DNA from: Bifidobacterium breve
Lineage (GTDB): Bacteria; Myxococcota_A; UBA796; SXON01
Direction: 5' to 3'
Length of the DNA stretch: 47,809 nt
Assembly: GCA_943328795.2 (NCBI GenBank)
Contig: CALQBK020000016.1
Location: forward strand, 1-47,809
Positions within the stretch are counted from its first letter, which is position 1, and the number at the start of each line of letters is the position of its first letter. The translations under genes were made by a program, and so were the position numbers. Shown here piece by piece: positions 39,999 to 47,809 of the stretch. Under the pieces are notes generated by a model that was given only the letters and a program-made list of their open reading frames with translations, did no database searches and was not told the origin of the DNA.

Positions 39999-42511
39999 CT
40001 TGGCTCGCCCGGGCCGCGCACGTCGGGGTCGACGCCCGCGTACCAGGACGCCCACGGCAGCACCCGGATGGGCCGAGGCGCGCCTGCGGGGAGCCCTTGG
40101 CCCCGCGCCCGCGCCCAGGCAGCAGATCCCGCCCGCATCGCGGACAAGCACGCGCCCTCCATCGAGACCACGTCGAGCCCGTTGCGGGTCCAGTCGCCGG
40201 CCGGGAACACCCGGGACGTGCCGTCGAGCGGGAGCCCGGAGACCGGGCGCCGCGCCCAGTCCCCCACGCCGGGGTTGAAGAACCGGTTCCGCCGGTTGGC
40301 GTTCCGCATCGCGACCCACCGCACCTCGTTGAGCAGCGCCGGGTCCGGGTGGACCAGCGCGTCGCGCGAGAGCCCCCGCGGGTCGAGCAACCCCGCGTAG
40401 TAGGCGAACTGGCGCACGGCCCTCGACCCGAGGGCTTGGCAGCGGGACAGCTGGTGGAGGAAGCCCCAGGCGAGCCACCGGGACGCGGCGAACCAGTCCT
40501 CCATCGCGGCCGGGCTCGCGAGCCGGTCGTCCTTCCAGGTGCCGTCGGCCACGCGCGCCTTCCAGGTCCCCGAGCCGTCGTGCGGCCAGCCCCGCGGATC
40601 GGTCGCCTGGAACGCGGACGGGTCATCGAGCAGCGCGCGGATGGCCTCCTTCGCCTCCGCCGGCCACCCGAACGCGTCGTCCCGGTCCGCGGAGGCCCAG
40701 AGATCCGCGTACCCGCCGCAGCTCTCGAGGATCGAGCCTTGGAAGTCGCCGTCCCCGAACGGGTCTTGTGCCATGAGCTGGGCGTCGGACCAGAGCCCGC
40801 AGCGGTAGTCGGCGAGCAGGCAGAACGGCCCCTCGAGCCCGGTGATCGCGGAATTGCGGAGGCCGACGCGGGCGGCCGCGTCGTACGCGATCGGCTCCCG
40901 GGTCCACAGCAGCAGCTCGGTCGAGATGGTCGCCAACGGCGCGAGCGGCGCGAGCTGGGCGTAGGCACGGTCGAAGCTCGCTGGCCGCGAGGGCGAGGGC
41001 CGGAGCACGTCGCTCAACAGCGCCGGGGGCATCGCGCCGACGAACACGTCGAACACGCCGGCGCCGCGCAGGTCCTTCGGAGGGACCGGCGGGCGGAGGT
41101 CCGGCTGGTGCGGGTACCCGAGGTCGTGGCCCGTGCTGCGGGCGCCGTGGCCGATGGTGGCGCCGATATCGACCAGGACGCGCCCGTCGTCGGCGTCCGT
41201 CACCGACGCGACGCGCCCCTCGTGGAGGACGAGCTTCACGTGGGGGACGCGCGCGGCCAACGCCTGCAGGTTCTGCCAGAGCCGCAGCCAGAGCAGCTGG
41301 ATCTGCCCCCCATCGGCGGCCCAGATGCGCGACGCCTGCGCGTCGAGGAAGCAGAAGGCGAGCGAGCGAACGGCCTGGGCGGCGTCGAAGCTGAACGGGG
41401 ATGCGAACGTGGCGTCCGGCGCGAACCGGAAGTGCAGCGTCCGCCACACCGGGTACTGGCCAAGCGCGAGCCGGCCGGCCGCGCCAGGCAGCTGGTCCAG
41501 GAGCGTGTGGATCGCGCCCCAGGCGACGAGGCAATCGGCGAGGAACCCGGGGGGCGGCTCCGGGGCGACCCCCGGCGCGTCGGTCAGCACGCCGACGAGC
41601 CGCTGCACCGCCGCGGCGTCCCGGGCGAGGTCGGCGACCAGCTCCATCACCCCCGCGACGAGCCGTCCCGGCGGGCTGAACACCGCCGCGAGCGACTCGG
41701 CGTCCCGCAAGCGCTCGAGGACGGCGGACGCCCGGCCCTGCATCAGCGCCTTGGCCCACTGGTCGTACTCGATGTCACACAGCGATCGCTCCACCCCGTC
41801 GATCGCGATGGTGGCGCGCTCGGGATCGATCACCCGGGCCTGGATCGCCGCCGCTACGAGCGTGAGCCGCATCTCCAGGTCCACCTCGTCCGCGAACAGC
41901 AGGTCCGAGAACGCGAGCACCTGGAGCCCGTCCACGGCCTCCCCGAACAGCAGCTCGAACAGCCGGATCGCCGGGCCGAGGAACGGCGTCTCGCGCAGTC
42001 GGAACAGCGCGCGCGTCACCTCGCGCGTGGCGGTCTCGGGACGATCGGGGTCGCAGAGCCCCATCAGCGCGATGCCCGGGCCCCCGGGGGACGGGTCGTC
42101 CAACAGCCCCTGGAAGCTCGCGATCACGCCCGCGCCGCCCGGGGGCCGCAGCATGCCGCCGATGTCGGGGCCTTCGCCCGGGCGCACCAGCATGCGCCGC
42201 AGGTTCGGGTAGCCCCACAGCACGTGGTAGCCGTGCGGCACCACGCCCCGCTCGGGCATCGCTGGGCCGTAGAACGGGTGCCTGTCCATGTTGTCGTGCG
42301 CGGGGTCGTACCGCCCGACGAAGCTGCGGCTCATCGCCTTGCCGCCGAGGCCGCTGCCCTCGCTCCCGGGCCCCGGCACCAGCGGGGCGACGAACAGGAT
42401 CTCCAGCGGCTCGGCGTGCCCGGCCCGCGCGGCGGCCTCCTCGATCTCGAGCAGGTGAAACACCGTCGAGAGCCCGGCTACGCCGCCGCCAGCGACCGCG
42501 ATCCGCGTCAC
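39995..42511 (-). CDS. FAD-dependent oxidoreductase, amine oxidase/carotenoid desaturase-like
   Basis: An 838-residue protein. The N-terminus MTRIAVAGGGVAGLSTVFHL is a Rossmann FAD-binding start (GxGxxG as GGGVAG). The C-terminal VFPAGDWTRNGLDVVSMEGA, then CLSAMRAGSAAWA, is the second FAD motif of flavin amine oxidases and phytoene/zeta-carotene desaturases. The middle (HPFYGPAMPERGVVPHGYHV, LWGYPNLRRML) includes long insertions, making it much longer than typical desaturases (about 500 residues). Large members of this type occur in Myxococcota and Planctomycetes with unknown substrate. The stop overlaps the kinase-ATPase GTG by 4 bases, implying coupling. The start is preceded by the exonuclease III gene 40 bases away on the same strand. 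Confidence 0.85.
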   Translation of the reverse strand: MTRIAVAGGGVAGLSTVFHLLEIEEAAARAGHAEPLEILFVAPLVPGPGSEGSGLGGKAMSRSFVGRYDPAHDNMDRHPFYGPAMPERGVVPHGYHVLWGYPNLRRMLVRPGEGPDIGGMLRPPGGAGVIASFQGLLDDPSPGGPGIALMGLCDPDRPETATREVTRALFRLRETPFLGPAIRLFELLFGEAVDGLQVLAFSDLLFADEVDLEMRLTLVAAAIQARVIDPERATIAIDGVERSLCDIEYDQWAKALMQGRASAVLERLRDAESLAAVFSPPGRLVAGVMELVADLARDAAAVQRLVGVLTDAPGVAPEPPPGFLADCLVAWGAIHTLLDQLPGAAGRLALGQYPVWRTLHFRFAPDATFASPFSFDAAQAVRSLAFCFLDAQASRIWAADGGQIQLLWLRLWQNLQALAARVPHVKLVLHEGRVASVTDADDGRVLVDIGATIGHGARSTGHDLGYPHQPDLRPPVPPKDLRGAGVFDVFVGAMPPALLSDVLRPSPSRPASFDRAYAQLAPLAPLATISTELLLWTREPIAYDAAARVGLRNSAITGLEGPFCLLADYRCGLWSDAQLMAQDPFGDGDFQGSILESCGGYADLWASADRDDAFGWPAEAKEAIRALLDDPSAFQATDPRGWPHDGSGTWKARVADGTWKDDRLASPAAMEDWFAASRWLAWGFLHQLSRCQALGSRAVRQFAYYAGLLDPRGLSRDALVHPDPALLNEVRWVAMRNANRRNRFFNPGVGDWARRPVSGLPLDGTSRVFPAGDWTRNGLDVVSMEGACLSAMRAGSAAWARARGQGLPAGAPRPIRVLPWASWYAGVDPDVRGPGEPR

Positions 42512-42551
42512 CGCAGCACCGTCCCAAGGCGCGCCGCCACCGCGCGCGGCG

Positions 42552-43325
42552 TCACGCCAGCTCCCCGATCTCGACGGACACCGGCGCGTGGTCGGACAGG
42601 TCCGCGTCCCGCTCGATCGTGGCGCCGAGGACCGGCACCCCGGGCGTCGCCAGCACGTAGTCGATCCGCCAACCTACGTCGTTCTCCCTGGCGTTTCCGC
42701 GGTTCGACCACCAGGAGTAGGCGTGCGAGTCGGGGTTCAGCTCCCGGAACACGTCCCGCCAGCCGGACGCGAGCAGGTCCGTGAACCACGCCCTCTCCTC
42801 GGGGAGGAAGCCGCTGTTCTTCTGGTTTGACCGCCAGTTTTTCAGGTCGATCGCCTGGTGGGCGATGTTCAGGTCGCCGCACACCAACGTCGGGCGGCCG
42901 GACCGCAGCACCTGGCCGAACCACGGCGTGATGTGCTCGAGGAACTCCATCTTCCACGCCTGGCGCTCGGGGCCAGACGAGCCGGACGGCAGGTACATGC
43001 TCCACACGTCCAGCCCCGGGAGGGACGCGCACGTCGCCCGGCCCTCCGAGTCCGCGCGCAGGTGACCCGCACCGCTGCTGAAGCGCACGGTGCGGCCCGG
43101 CCGCTTCTTCGCCCAGACCGCGGTGCCCGCGTAGCCCTTCTGGTGGGCGGGGGTCCACCCCGCAGCGTAGCCGCGCGGCTTCCAGAGCTCCGGCCCCAGG
43201 GACTCCTCGTCGCAGCGGATCTCTTGCATACACAAGACGTCGGGCTTGTGGCGCTTGAGCCAGGTCGAAAACCCGCGGCGCTCCGCCGAGCGCAGGCCGT
43301 TCACGTTGAGCGTGGTCACCTTCAT
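42552..43325 (-). CDS. xth: Exodeoxyribonuclease III (AP endonuclease)
   Basis: About 257 residues from ATG 43325 (MKVTTLNVNGLRSAERRGF, which aligns with the family start); an upstream ATG at 43334 adds three residues. The EEP-fold active site is complete: Asn in TLNVNGLRS, Glu in LCMQEIRCDE, the Asp/Asn pair in VCGDLNIAHQ, RIDYVLAT and the final His in DLSDHAPVSVEI. It removes abasic sites and 3' blocks in base-excision repair. Unlike E. coli ExoIII, it ends right after the His motif. It runs leftward upstream of the FAD oxidoreductase gene and is divergent from the HEAT-repeat gene, with 57 bases between starts. Confidence 0.96.
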   Translation of the reverse strand: MKVTTLNVNGLRSAERRGFSTWLKRHKPDVLCMQEIRCDEESLGPELWKPRGYAAGWTPAHQKGYAGTAVWAKKRPGRTVRFSSGAGHLRADSEGRATCASLPGLDVWSMYLPSGSSGPERQAWKMEFLEHITPWFGQVLRSGRPTLVCGDLNIAHQAIDLKNWRSNQKNSGFLPEERAWFTDLLASGWRDVFRELNPDSHAYSWWSNRGNARENDVGWRIDYVLATPGVPVLGATIERDADLSDHAPVSVEIGELA

Positions 43326-43382
43326 CCTTCGCATCCCTTGAGCTGCGTCCGAGTCTAATGGGTTCCCGGATTATGCGGCCCG

Positions 43383-44450
43383 ATGTCTCGAGCGTCCCGA
43401 GCCCTGCGCGCCTCCGTCGTCTCGCTGCTCGCCGAGCGCACCGACGACCCGGCTTCGCTCGCCCGGGTGGTGCGCCACGGCAGCGAGGCCCACGCGGTGC
43501 CGGCGCTGCTGCGCATCGGGGAGCGGGCAGAGGGGGACGCCCGCCGCTTCGTCGAGGAGCGGCTCGGGGACGAGCGCGCTGCCCTTCGCCGGGCCGCGAG
43601 TCGCGCGTTGGCGCTGCGCGGCGACCCGGAGGCGCTGCCCGCCCTGGCGGCCGCCACGGACCGCACGGAGGAGGGCGCGGTGGGGCTCGCTATCGCCCGG
43701 GTGCGGTGCGGCGGCGACCGGGCGAAGGAGCACGCCGCGCTGGAGGCCCTGGACCGGCGGACCTACTGGACCGAGGGCGGGAGCCGGCGCACCTCGTTCG
43801 ACGTCCCCCCGCTGACCGAGCGGCTCTTGCTCGGGCTCGACCGGCCGACCGAGCCGTTCGACGTGCTCCGCGAGCAGCTGAAGACCGCTGGCCGGCGCGA
43901 GCAGCACGCGCTGTTCACGGCGCTCGGGACCTGCGGCGATCCGCAGGCCCTGCCGCTGCTGGTCGACGCGCTGCGCGCGACCGACGTGGACCCGGGGCGC
44001 GGCTTCACGCAGCGGCGCCTGGCCGCGACCGCGATCGGCCGCATCGGGCTCCGGGCCGCCACGCCCGTGCTGATCCGCGCGCTGAAGGACGAGGCGCTCG
44101 ACTTCGAGGGCCGCCCAGGCGCGGGCATGGGCATCCAGTACCCGGTGCGAACGAACCTGCTGTGGGCGCTCGGCGAGGTGGCCGACCCCGCGGCGATCCC
44201 CACGTTGGTCTCGTACCTCGGGAACACGTCGGGCTCGGCGTTCGGCGGGTTCTACCTCGCCGCGATGGACGCGCTCACCAAGCTTGGCGCGGCCGCGGTG
44301 CCAGCGCTCCACGCCGTCCTCCGGGGCGCGCCGGACACCGAGGCGGCGCACGCGCTCGGCGTCCTCGTCGCGCTGGGGAACGACCCCGCGCCGTGGGCAG
44401 CCGACCCCCGGGTAGGCGTCGCTACGCTCGCCCGCCGCGCGGCGCGGTAG
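43383..44450 (+). CDS. HEAT-repeat protein
   Basis: A 355-residue soluble protein made of helical repeats. Units such as AVPALLRIGERAEGDARRFV, RRAASRALALRGDPEALPAL, LFTALGTCGDPQALPLLVDA, LAATAIGRIGLRAATPVLIR, LLWALGEVADPAAIPTLVSY and AMDALTKLGAAAVPALHAVL follow the HEAT/PBS-lyase pattern (A-L-G-x-x-G-x-x-x-A-x-x-x-L-x-x-A-L). A non-repeat insert with aromatic residues sits near 120-150. No enzyme domain is visible, so it is likely a scaffold or a regulator of a partner protein. The next gene starts 8 bases after the stop with its own GGAG, suggesting one operon. Confidence 0.85.
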   Translation: MSRASRALRASVVSLLAERTDDPASLARVVRHGSEAHAVPALLRIGERAEGDARRFVEERLGDERAALRRAASRALALRGDPEALPALAAATDRTEEGAVGLAIARVRCGGDRAKEHAALEALDRRTYWTEGGSRRTSFDVPPLTERLLLGLDRPTEPFDVLREQLKTAGRREQHALFTALGTCGDPQALPLLVDALRATDVDPGRGFTQRRLAATAIGRIGLRAATPVLIRALKDEALDFEGRPGAGMGIQYPVRTNLLWALGEVADPAAIPTLVSYLGNTSGSAFGGFYLAAMDALTKLGAAAVPALHAVLRGAPDTEAAHALGVLVALGNDPAPWAADPRVGVATLARRAAR

Positions 44451-44458
44451 GGAGCGCC

Positions 44459-44896
44459 GTGGCCCCCGCTGACGACCCCCGCTTCCTGCAAGGCGCCCGC
44501 TTGTTCAACGCGGAGGCGTTCTTCGACGCGCACGAGACCTGGGAGGCGCTCTGGCACCACCTCGACAAGCGCGCCCCGGACGCCGAGCGAGCGGGGGGAG
44601 ACAGGCGTTTTGTGCAGGGCTTGATCCAGCTCGCGGTGAGCTTCGAGCACTGGCGGCGGGGAAACCCGCGCGGCGCCCGCGGGCAGTGGGACAAGGCGCG
44701 GGAGAAGCTCGAGCCCTGCGGAGCCCTGCGGGAGGGCGTCGACCTGCAGGCCTTGCTCGACGCGGCGAACGCGTTCTACGCTGTGCGCGACCTCCCCGCG
44801 GCGGAGGCGCTCCAGCGCGCCGGCAGCTGGCCGACCCCGGGCGTGGAGCCCTACCCGAAGCTCGCCCTCGCGCCGGGTCGTGCCCTCGGATCGTGA
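44459..44896 (+). CDS. DUF309 family protein
   Basis: A 145-residue protein from GTG 44459, with GGGAGC just upstream. The DUF309 signature is clear: LFNAEAFFDAHETWEALWHH (normally F-N-x-G-x-F-F-E-A-H-E-x-W-E-x-x-W), RRFVQGLIQLAVSFEHWRRG and GARGQWDKAREKLEP. The fold is an all-helical bundle with conserved His and Glu residues; function is unknown. Eight bases separate it from the HEAT-repeat gene upstream, so co-transcription is likely. It converges with the uridine kinase gene, 21 bases between stops. Confidence 0.9.
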   Translation: MAPADDPRFLQGARLFNAEAFFDAHETWEALWHHLDKRAPDAERAGGDRRFVQGLIQLAVSFEHWRRGNPRGARGQWDKAREKLEPCGALREGVDLQALLDAANAFYAVRDLPAAEALQRAGSWPTPGVEPYPKLALAPGRALGS

Positions 44897-44917
44897 CTCA
44901 CCCGGCCCGCGGCCGAG

Positions 44918-45499
44918 CTAGCCCGAGACCGCCGCCACCAGCCGTTTGACCTCGGTGTCGGTCGGGCTCATCCCGTCGAGCACGAGCATCGCGCGCGCCT
45001 CGCAGGGCGCGACGAATTGCTGGTGCATGGGGCGCACGCTCGCGAGGTACTGCGCCGCCACCTGCGCGACCGAGCGACCCCGCTCGCCGCAGTCGCGGAC
45101 AACCCGGCGCAAGAGCCGCACGTCGTCGGGGCAAGCGACGAACACGGTGAGCTCGCAGCGGGCCTCCAGCTCCGGCTCGACGAGCGCGAGGATGCCCTCC
45201 ACGACGATCACCGGGCGGGCGCGCACCCGGTCGACGGCGGCCGACCGCCGGTGCGTCGCGAAGTCGTAGGTCGGCAAGTCGACCGCCTCGCCGCGCAGCA
45301 GCGCGTCCAGGTGGGCGACGAGCAAGGGCGTCTCGAGCGAGTCCGGGTGGTCGAAGTTGACGCCCTCCGGCTCCGGGCAGTCCCGGTAGTAGCGGTCGTG
45401 CGAGAGGAGCAGCGCGCCGACCTGCGTGCAGAAGGCGTTGGCGATGGTGGTCTTGCCGGAGGCGGTGCCCCCGGCGATAGCGATCACGAGAGGGCGCAT
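44918..45499 (-). CDS. udk: Uridine kinase
   Basis: A 193-residue P-loop kinase. Walker A is IAGGTASGKTTIAN near the N-terminus. The uridine-kinase motifs LLSHDRYYRDCPEPEGVNFD, FDHPDSLETPLLVAHLDALL and VDLPTYDFATHRRSA are in order. The strand PVIVVEGILALVEPEL is Walker-B-like. The lid region has DDVRLLRRVVRDCGERGRSV, where the usual R-R-I-x-R-D-x-x-x-R-G-R matches. It phosphorylates uridine or cytidine in pyrimidine salvage. Slightly shorter than the E. coli enzyme at the C-terminus. It is monocistronic between a convergent DUF309 gene and an upstream lipoprotein gene on the same strand, 34 bases away. Confidence 0.95.
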   Translation of the reverse strand: MRPLVIAIAGGTASGKTTIANAFCTQVGALLLSHDRYYRDCPEPEGVNFDHPDSLETPLLVAHLDALLRGEAVDLPTYDFATHRRSAAVDRVRARPVIVVEGILALVEPELEARCELTVFVACPDDVRLLRRVVRDCGERGRSVAQVAAQYLASVRPMHQQFVAPCEARAMLVLDGMSPTDTEVKRLVAAVSG

Positions 45500-45533
45500 G
45501 CCCGCTTCTACCCGCTCCCCCGGGGGTGCGCCG

Positions 45534-46352
45534 CTACTCCGCGTCGGCGCCTGTCGCGTGGCTCGCGGTCCCGTCCATGTAGTCGATCGTGCCGGAGATG
45601 ATCTCCTTCACGACGAAGTCGTCGTCGATCATGCCGTCGACGGACGTGACGAGCTGGCACCAGCTCGCGTTGTACCAGACCAGGTCGCCCGCGGGGTCCG
45701 GGACCCAGAGCTCGATCGTCCACCCGTACACGAGGCCGTTCGCGCCGTCCTCGGACCACCCGGGAGCGAGCTCGTACGAGCGGAACATCAGCGTGTCCGT
45801 CGGCGTTCCGTCGAGGTCGACCGTGATCCAGCGGTAGTCCTTCCCGAGGTCGTAGGGGATCTCGACGCCGAGGTTCTCCTTCTCGATGTGGTTGTCCGTC
45901 CGCAGGTCCGACCCGGCGCGGAAGCCGTCTGCGTCGCCCTCGGCCAGGGTGCGGTCCCAGGCCTTGTAGTACCCGCCCGAGGGGTCGGAGTCCGCGAAGC
46001 TCTGGTCGGCCTCGGGGACGATCGCGACGTGCTGGTCGAACGTCCCGACCACCCGGTGGGTGACGCCGATCCCGCGCTGCTGCGTGAGGTCCGGGTCCCC
46101 GTCGTCGCCGCCGTCGTAGGGCATGTCGGCGACGTCCTCCGTGGTGATGTCGGCGAGGCTGAAGCCGTCCTGCTTGTCGACGTTCGCGAGGAGCCAGCTC
46201 GTCAACGAGCTCGCGGTCGCCTCGGGCGCCTCGCCCTCGAAGTCGCGCAGCAGCGTGGCGGACAGCTCGTCGACAGTGGCGGAGGCCTCGTCGGGGGGCT
46301 TCGCGCAGCCGAGGGGCCCGGCGACGAGGGGGAGGAGGAGAGCGAGGCGCAT
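45534..46352 (-). CDS. Lipoprotein of unknown function
   Basis: A 272-residue protein from ATG 46352. MRLALLLPLVAGPLGCAKPP is a signal peptide with a lipobox (LGC). The mature protein is acidic and beta-rich: TVDELSATLLRDFEGEAPEA, FSLADITTEDVADMPYDGGD, VGTFDQHVAIVPEADQSFAD, WITVDLDGTPTDTLMFRSYE, and VYGWTIELWVPDPAGDLVWY with a late Cys. No known domain was recognised. It sits upstream of udk on the same strand and is divergent from the YeeE/YedE pair (90 bases between starts). Confidence 0.8.
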   Translation of the reverse strand: MRLALLLPLVAGPLGCAKPPDEASATVDELSATLLRDFEGEAPEATASSLTSWLLANVDKQDGFSLADITTEDVADMPYDGGDDGDPDLTQQRGIGVTHRVVGTFDQHVAIVPEADQSFADSDPSGGYYKAWDRTLAEGDADGFRAGSDLRTDNHIEKENLGVEIPYDLGKDYRWITVDLDGTPTDTLMFRSYELAPGWSEDGANGLVYGWTIELWVPDPAGDLVWYNASWCQLVTSVDGMIDDDFVVKEIISGTIDYMDGTASHATGADAE

Positions 46353-46442
46353 CCGGAGAGTGTACACCGGGCGGAAGCCCCGAGTGCAGGTCCGCGACAG
46401 CGCCCGCGGCACGAAATACCGGTGCGGTAGCAAGGAACCGCC

Positions 46443-46862
46443 GTGGACACCCTCTTCGCCCCGCTCCTCGGCGGCATCCTCGTCGGCCTGGCCGCGAGCG
46501 TGCTGCTGCTCGGGATCGGTCGGATCGCCGGCGTCTCCGGGGTCGTCGGGGAGCTGCTGCGCCCGGGGCGCGACGCAGACTCGGGCTGGCGGATGGCGTT
46601 CCTCGTCGGCCTGGTGCTCCCCGGGCTGGTCGGCGCCGCGCTGTGGCCGAGCGCCGTCGGCGCGCCGGACGCCAGCCCCGCTACCCTGGTCGCGGCCGGG
46701 CTCCTGGTGGGGTTCGGCACGCGGCTCGCGAACGGCTGTACGAGCGGGCACGGGGTGTGCGGGATCGGCCGGGGATCCCCGCGGTCCCTGGTCGCGACCG
46801 TGACGTTCATCTTCGTCGGTGGGCTCACGGTGCTGGTCGTCCGCCACGGGCTCGCGCGGTGA
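46443..46862 (+). CDS. YeeE/YedE family sulfur-compound transporter, first half
   Basis: A 139-residue membrane protein with about four helices. It carries the signature GFGTRLANGCTSGHGVCGIG, where the Cys residues line the channel of TsuA/YeeE thiosulfate transporters, followed by RGSPRSLVATVTFIF. Two-gene forms of the YeeE/YedE family, each with half the helices, are common. The GTG of the next gene overlaps this stop (GTGA), so the halves are made together. It would import thiosulfate or another sulfur compound across the inner membrane. No rhodanese or persulfide dioxygenase gene is beside it. Confidence 0.93.
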   Translation: MDTLFAPLLGGILVGLAASVLLLGIGRIAGVSGVVGELLRPGRDADSGWRMAFLVGLVLPGLVGAALWPSAVGAPDASPATLVAAGLLVGFGTRLANGCTSGHGVCGIGRGSPRSLVATVTFIFVGGLTVLVVRHGLAR

Positions 46863-47314
46863 ACCTCGCCCAGCGCGGCGTCGCGCTCCTCGCCGGGCTG
46901 CTCTTCGGCGCCGGACTGCTGCTGTCCGGCATGACGCAGCCCTCGAAGGTCACCGGGTTCCTAGACGTCGCCGGCTCCTGGGACCCCGCGCTCGCCCTCG
47001 TGATGGTCGGCGCCATCGGCACGTTCGCGCTCGCCTTCCTCGTCGCCCGGCGGTGGCCGACCCCCGTCTACGCGGACGCCTTCTCGTGGCCCACGCTGCG
47101 CGACGTGGAGCTGCGCCTGGTCGGTGGGAGCGCCGTGTTTGGCGTCGGCTGGGGGTTGTCCGGCTACTGCCCCGGGCCTGCGCTCGTCAGCATCGGGGCG
47201 GGGAGCACGGGGGCGGCGTGGTTCACGGGCGGCATGCTCGCGGGGATGGCGATCTACGCCTGGCGATACCGCGGGGAACGCGCCGCCGAAAACGACGAAC
47301 GCCCGCAGGACTGA
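46859..47314 (+). CDS. YeeE/YedE family sulfur-compound transporter, second half (DUF6691-like)
   Basis: A 151-residue membrane protein from GTG 46859, overlapping the first half by four bases. GLLFGAGLLLSGMTQPSKVT and FLDVAGSWDPALALVMVGAI are typical of the second subunit. The channel Cys lies in VFGVGWGLSGYCPGPALVSI, the counterpart of the first half's Cys motif. Four helices are predicted, ending in a hydrophilic ERAAENDERPQD tail. A CGCCCGC/GCGGGCG stem (47300-47306 with 47318-47324) spans the stop codon and may end transcription from this side and from the convergent Gly-rich gene. Confidence 0.93.
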   Translation: MNLAQRGVALLAGLLFGAGLLLSGMTQPSKVTGFLDVAGSWDPALALVMVGAIGTFALAFLVARRWPTPVYADAFSWPTLRDVELRLVGGSAVFGVGWGLSGYCPGPALVSIGAGSTGAAWFTGGMLAGMAIYAWRYRGERAAENDERPQD

Positions 47315-47324
47315 CCCGCGGGCG
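47300..47324. repeat. 7-bp inverted repeat spanning the transporter stop codon
   Basis: CGCCCGC (47300-47306) and GCGGGCG (47318-47324) are perfect reverse complements with an 11-base loop that includes the TGA at 47312-47314. It lies between convergent genes and may act as a weak bidirectional terminator, though no T run follows. Confidence 0.35.
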
Positions 47325-47345
47325 CCGCCTCGTGCGAGGTCGAGG

Positions 47346-47809
<464 letters not shown>

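Noticed and set aside
39438-40400. Plus-strand frames opposite the FAD oxidoreductase/kinase junction
   Set aside because: Products are His/Arg/Pro-rich shadows; both minus-strand genes are supported by motifs at this junction.
36763-40968. 1401-codon open frame on the minus strand
   Set aside because: It is the same strand but another frame of the kinase-ATPase gene, with Arg/Gly/Ala-dominated product and no motif. The neighbouring frame has a clear kinase domain.

Overview
The window is high-GC DNA, well above 65% GC by eye, with very strong G/C preference at third codon positions. It most likely comes from a member of the Myxococcota or a close relative. Pointers are Hanks-type Ser/Thr kinases fused to other domains, a CdnL/CarD-type regulator, many small secreted lipoproteins with Asp/Ser/Thr-rich tethers and choice-of-anchor or PKD-like domains, and a trypsin-like protease with a (Asp-Thr-Asp)n linker and a Cys-hydrophobic-Arg tail like the MYXO-CTERM type. 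This placement is inference. No rRNA, tRNA, CRISPR array, transposase or phage gene was seen. Both ends cut genes: the left end enters an O-antigen-ligase-like membrane protein, and the right end stops inside a Gly-rich repetitive gene.

Layout. 1-4.9 kb: ligase fragment, GNAT acetyltransferase, then a leftward set (translation factor IF-1, a small beta-barrel-like protein, an NAD-dependent epimerase-like protein, a membrane-anchored Ser/Thr kinase). 5-7.9 kb: two secreted lipoproteins. 7.9-10.8 kb: a tightly overlapped leftward operon comM, DUF3006 gene, recA. 11-13.7 kb: a rightward operon of a small membrane protein, a helicase-less XPB/Ssl2-N-like protein and an orphan SecD-P1-head protein. 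13.8-15.3 kb: a pair of single-pass membrane proteins. 15.3-17.5 kb: an S51 peptidase-like protein and an Fes-like esterase. 17.5-21.5 kb: a putative lipoprotein, a VKOR-DsbA fusion, a TetR regulator and a TPR protein. 21.6-24.8 kb: trypsin-like protease, a small protein, comF, aroC. 24.8-28.7 kb: a secreted protein and a LarA-like protein, then TadE, TadE and TadG-like pilus proteins. 28.8-32.6 kb: cysS, cdnL, an LptF/G-like permease and a membrane partner. 32.5-36 kb: three lipoproteins. 36-42.5 kb: a coupled cluster of FAD oxidoreductase, kinase-ATPase-repeat protein and an unknown protein. 42.5-47.8 kb: exonuclease III, HEAT-repeat protein, DUF309 protein, uridine kinase, lipoprotein, a split YeeE/YedE pair and the Gly-rich protein.

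Genes are densely packed. Many neighbours overlap by 1-4 bases (ATGA, GTGA, TTGA or TGATG junctions), so translational coupling is common. No gene-free stretch exceeds about 200 bases. The longest gaps (10797-10987, 21472-21659, 13724-13848, 28733-28848) each hold dyads or promoter-like signals, listed below. Housekeeping genes (infA, recA, aroC, cysS, udk, xth) alternate with lineage-specific envelope and signalling genes. The most suggestive functional grouping is DNA uptake and recombination: comM and recA share an operon with a DUF3006 gene, and comF lies 12 kb away beside a palindrome that shares its half-site with one upstream of the S51-like gene.
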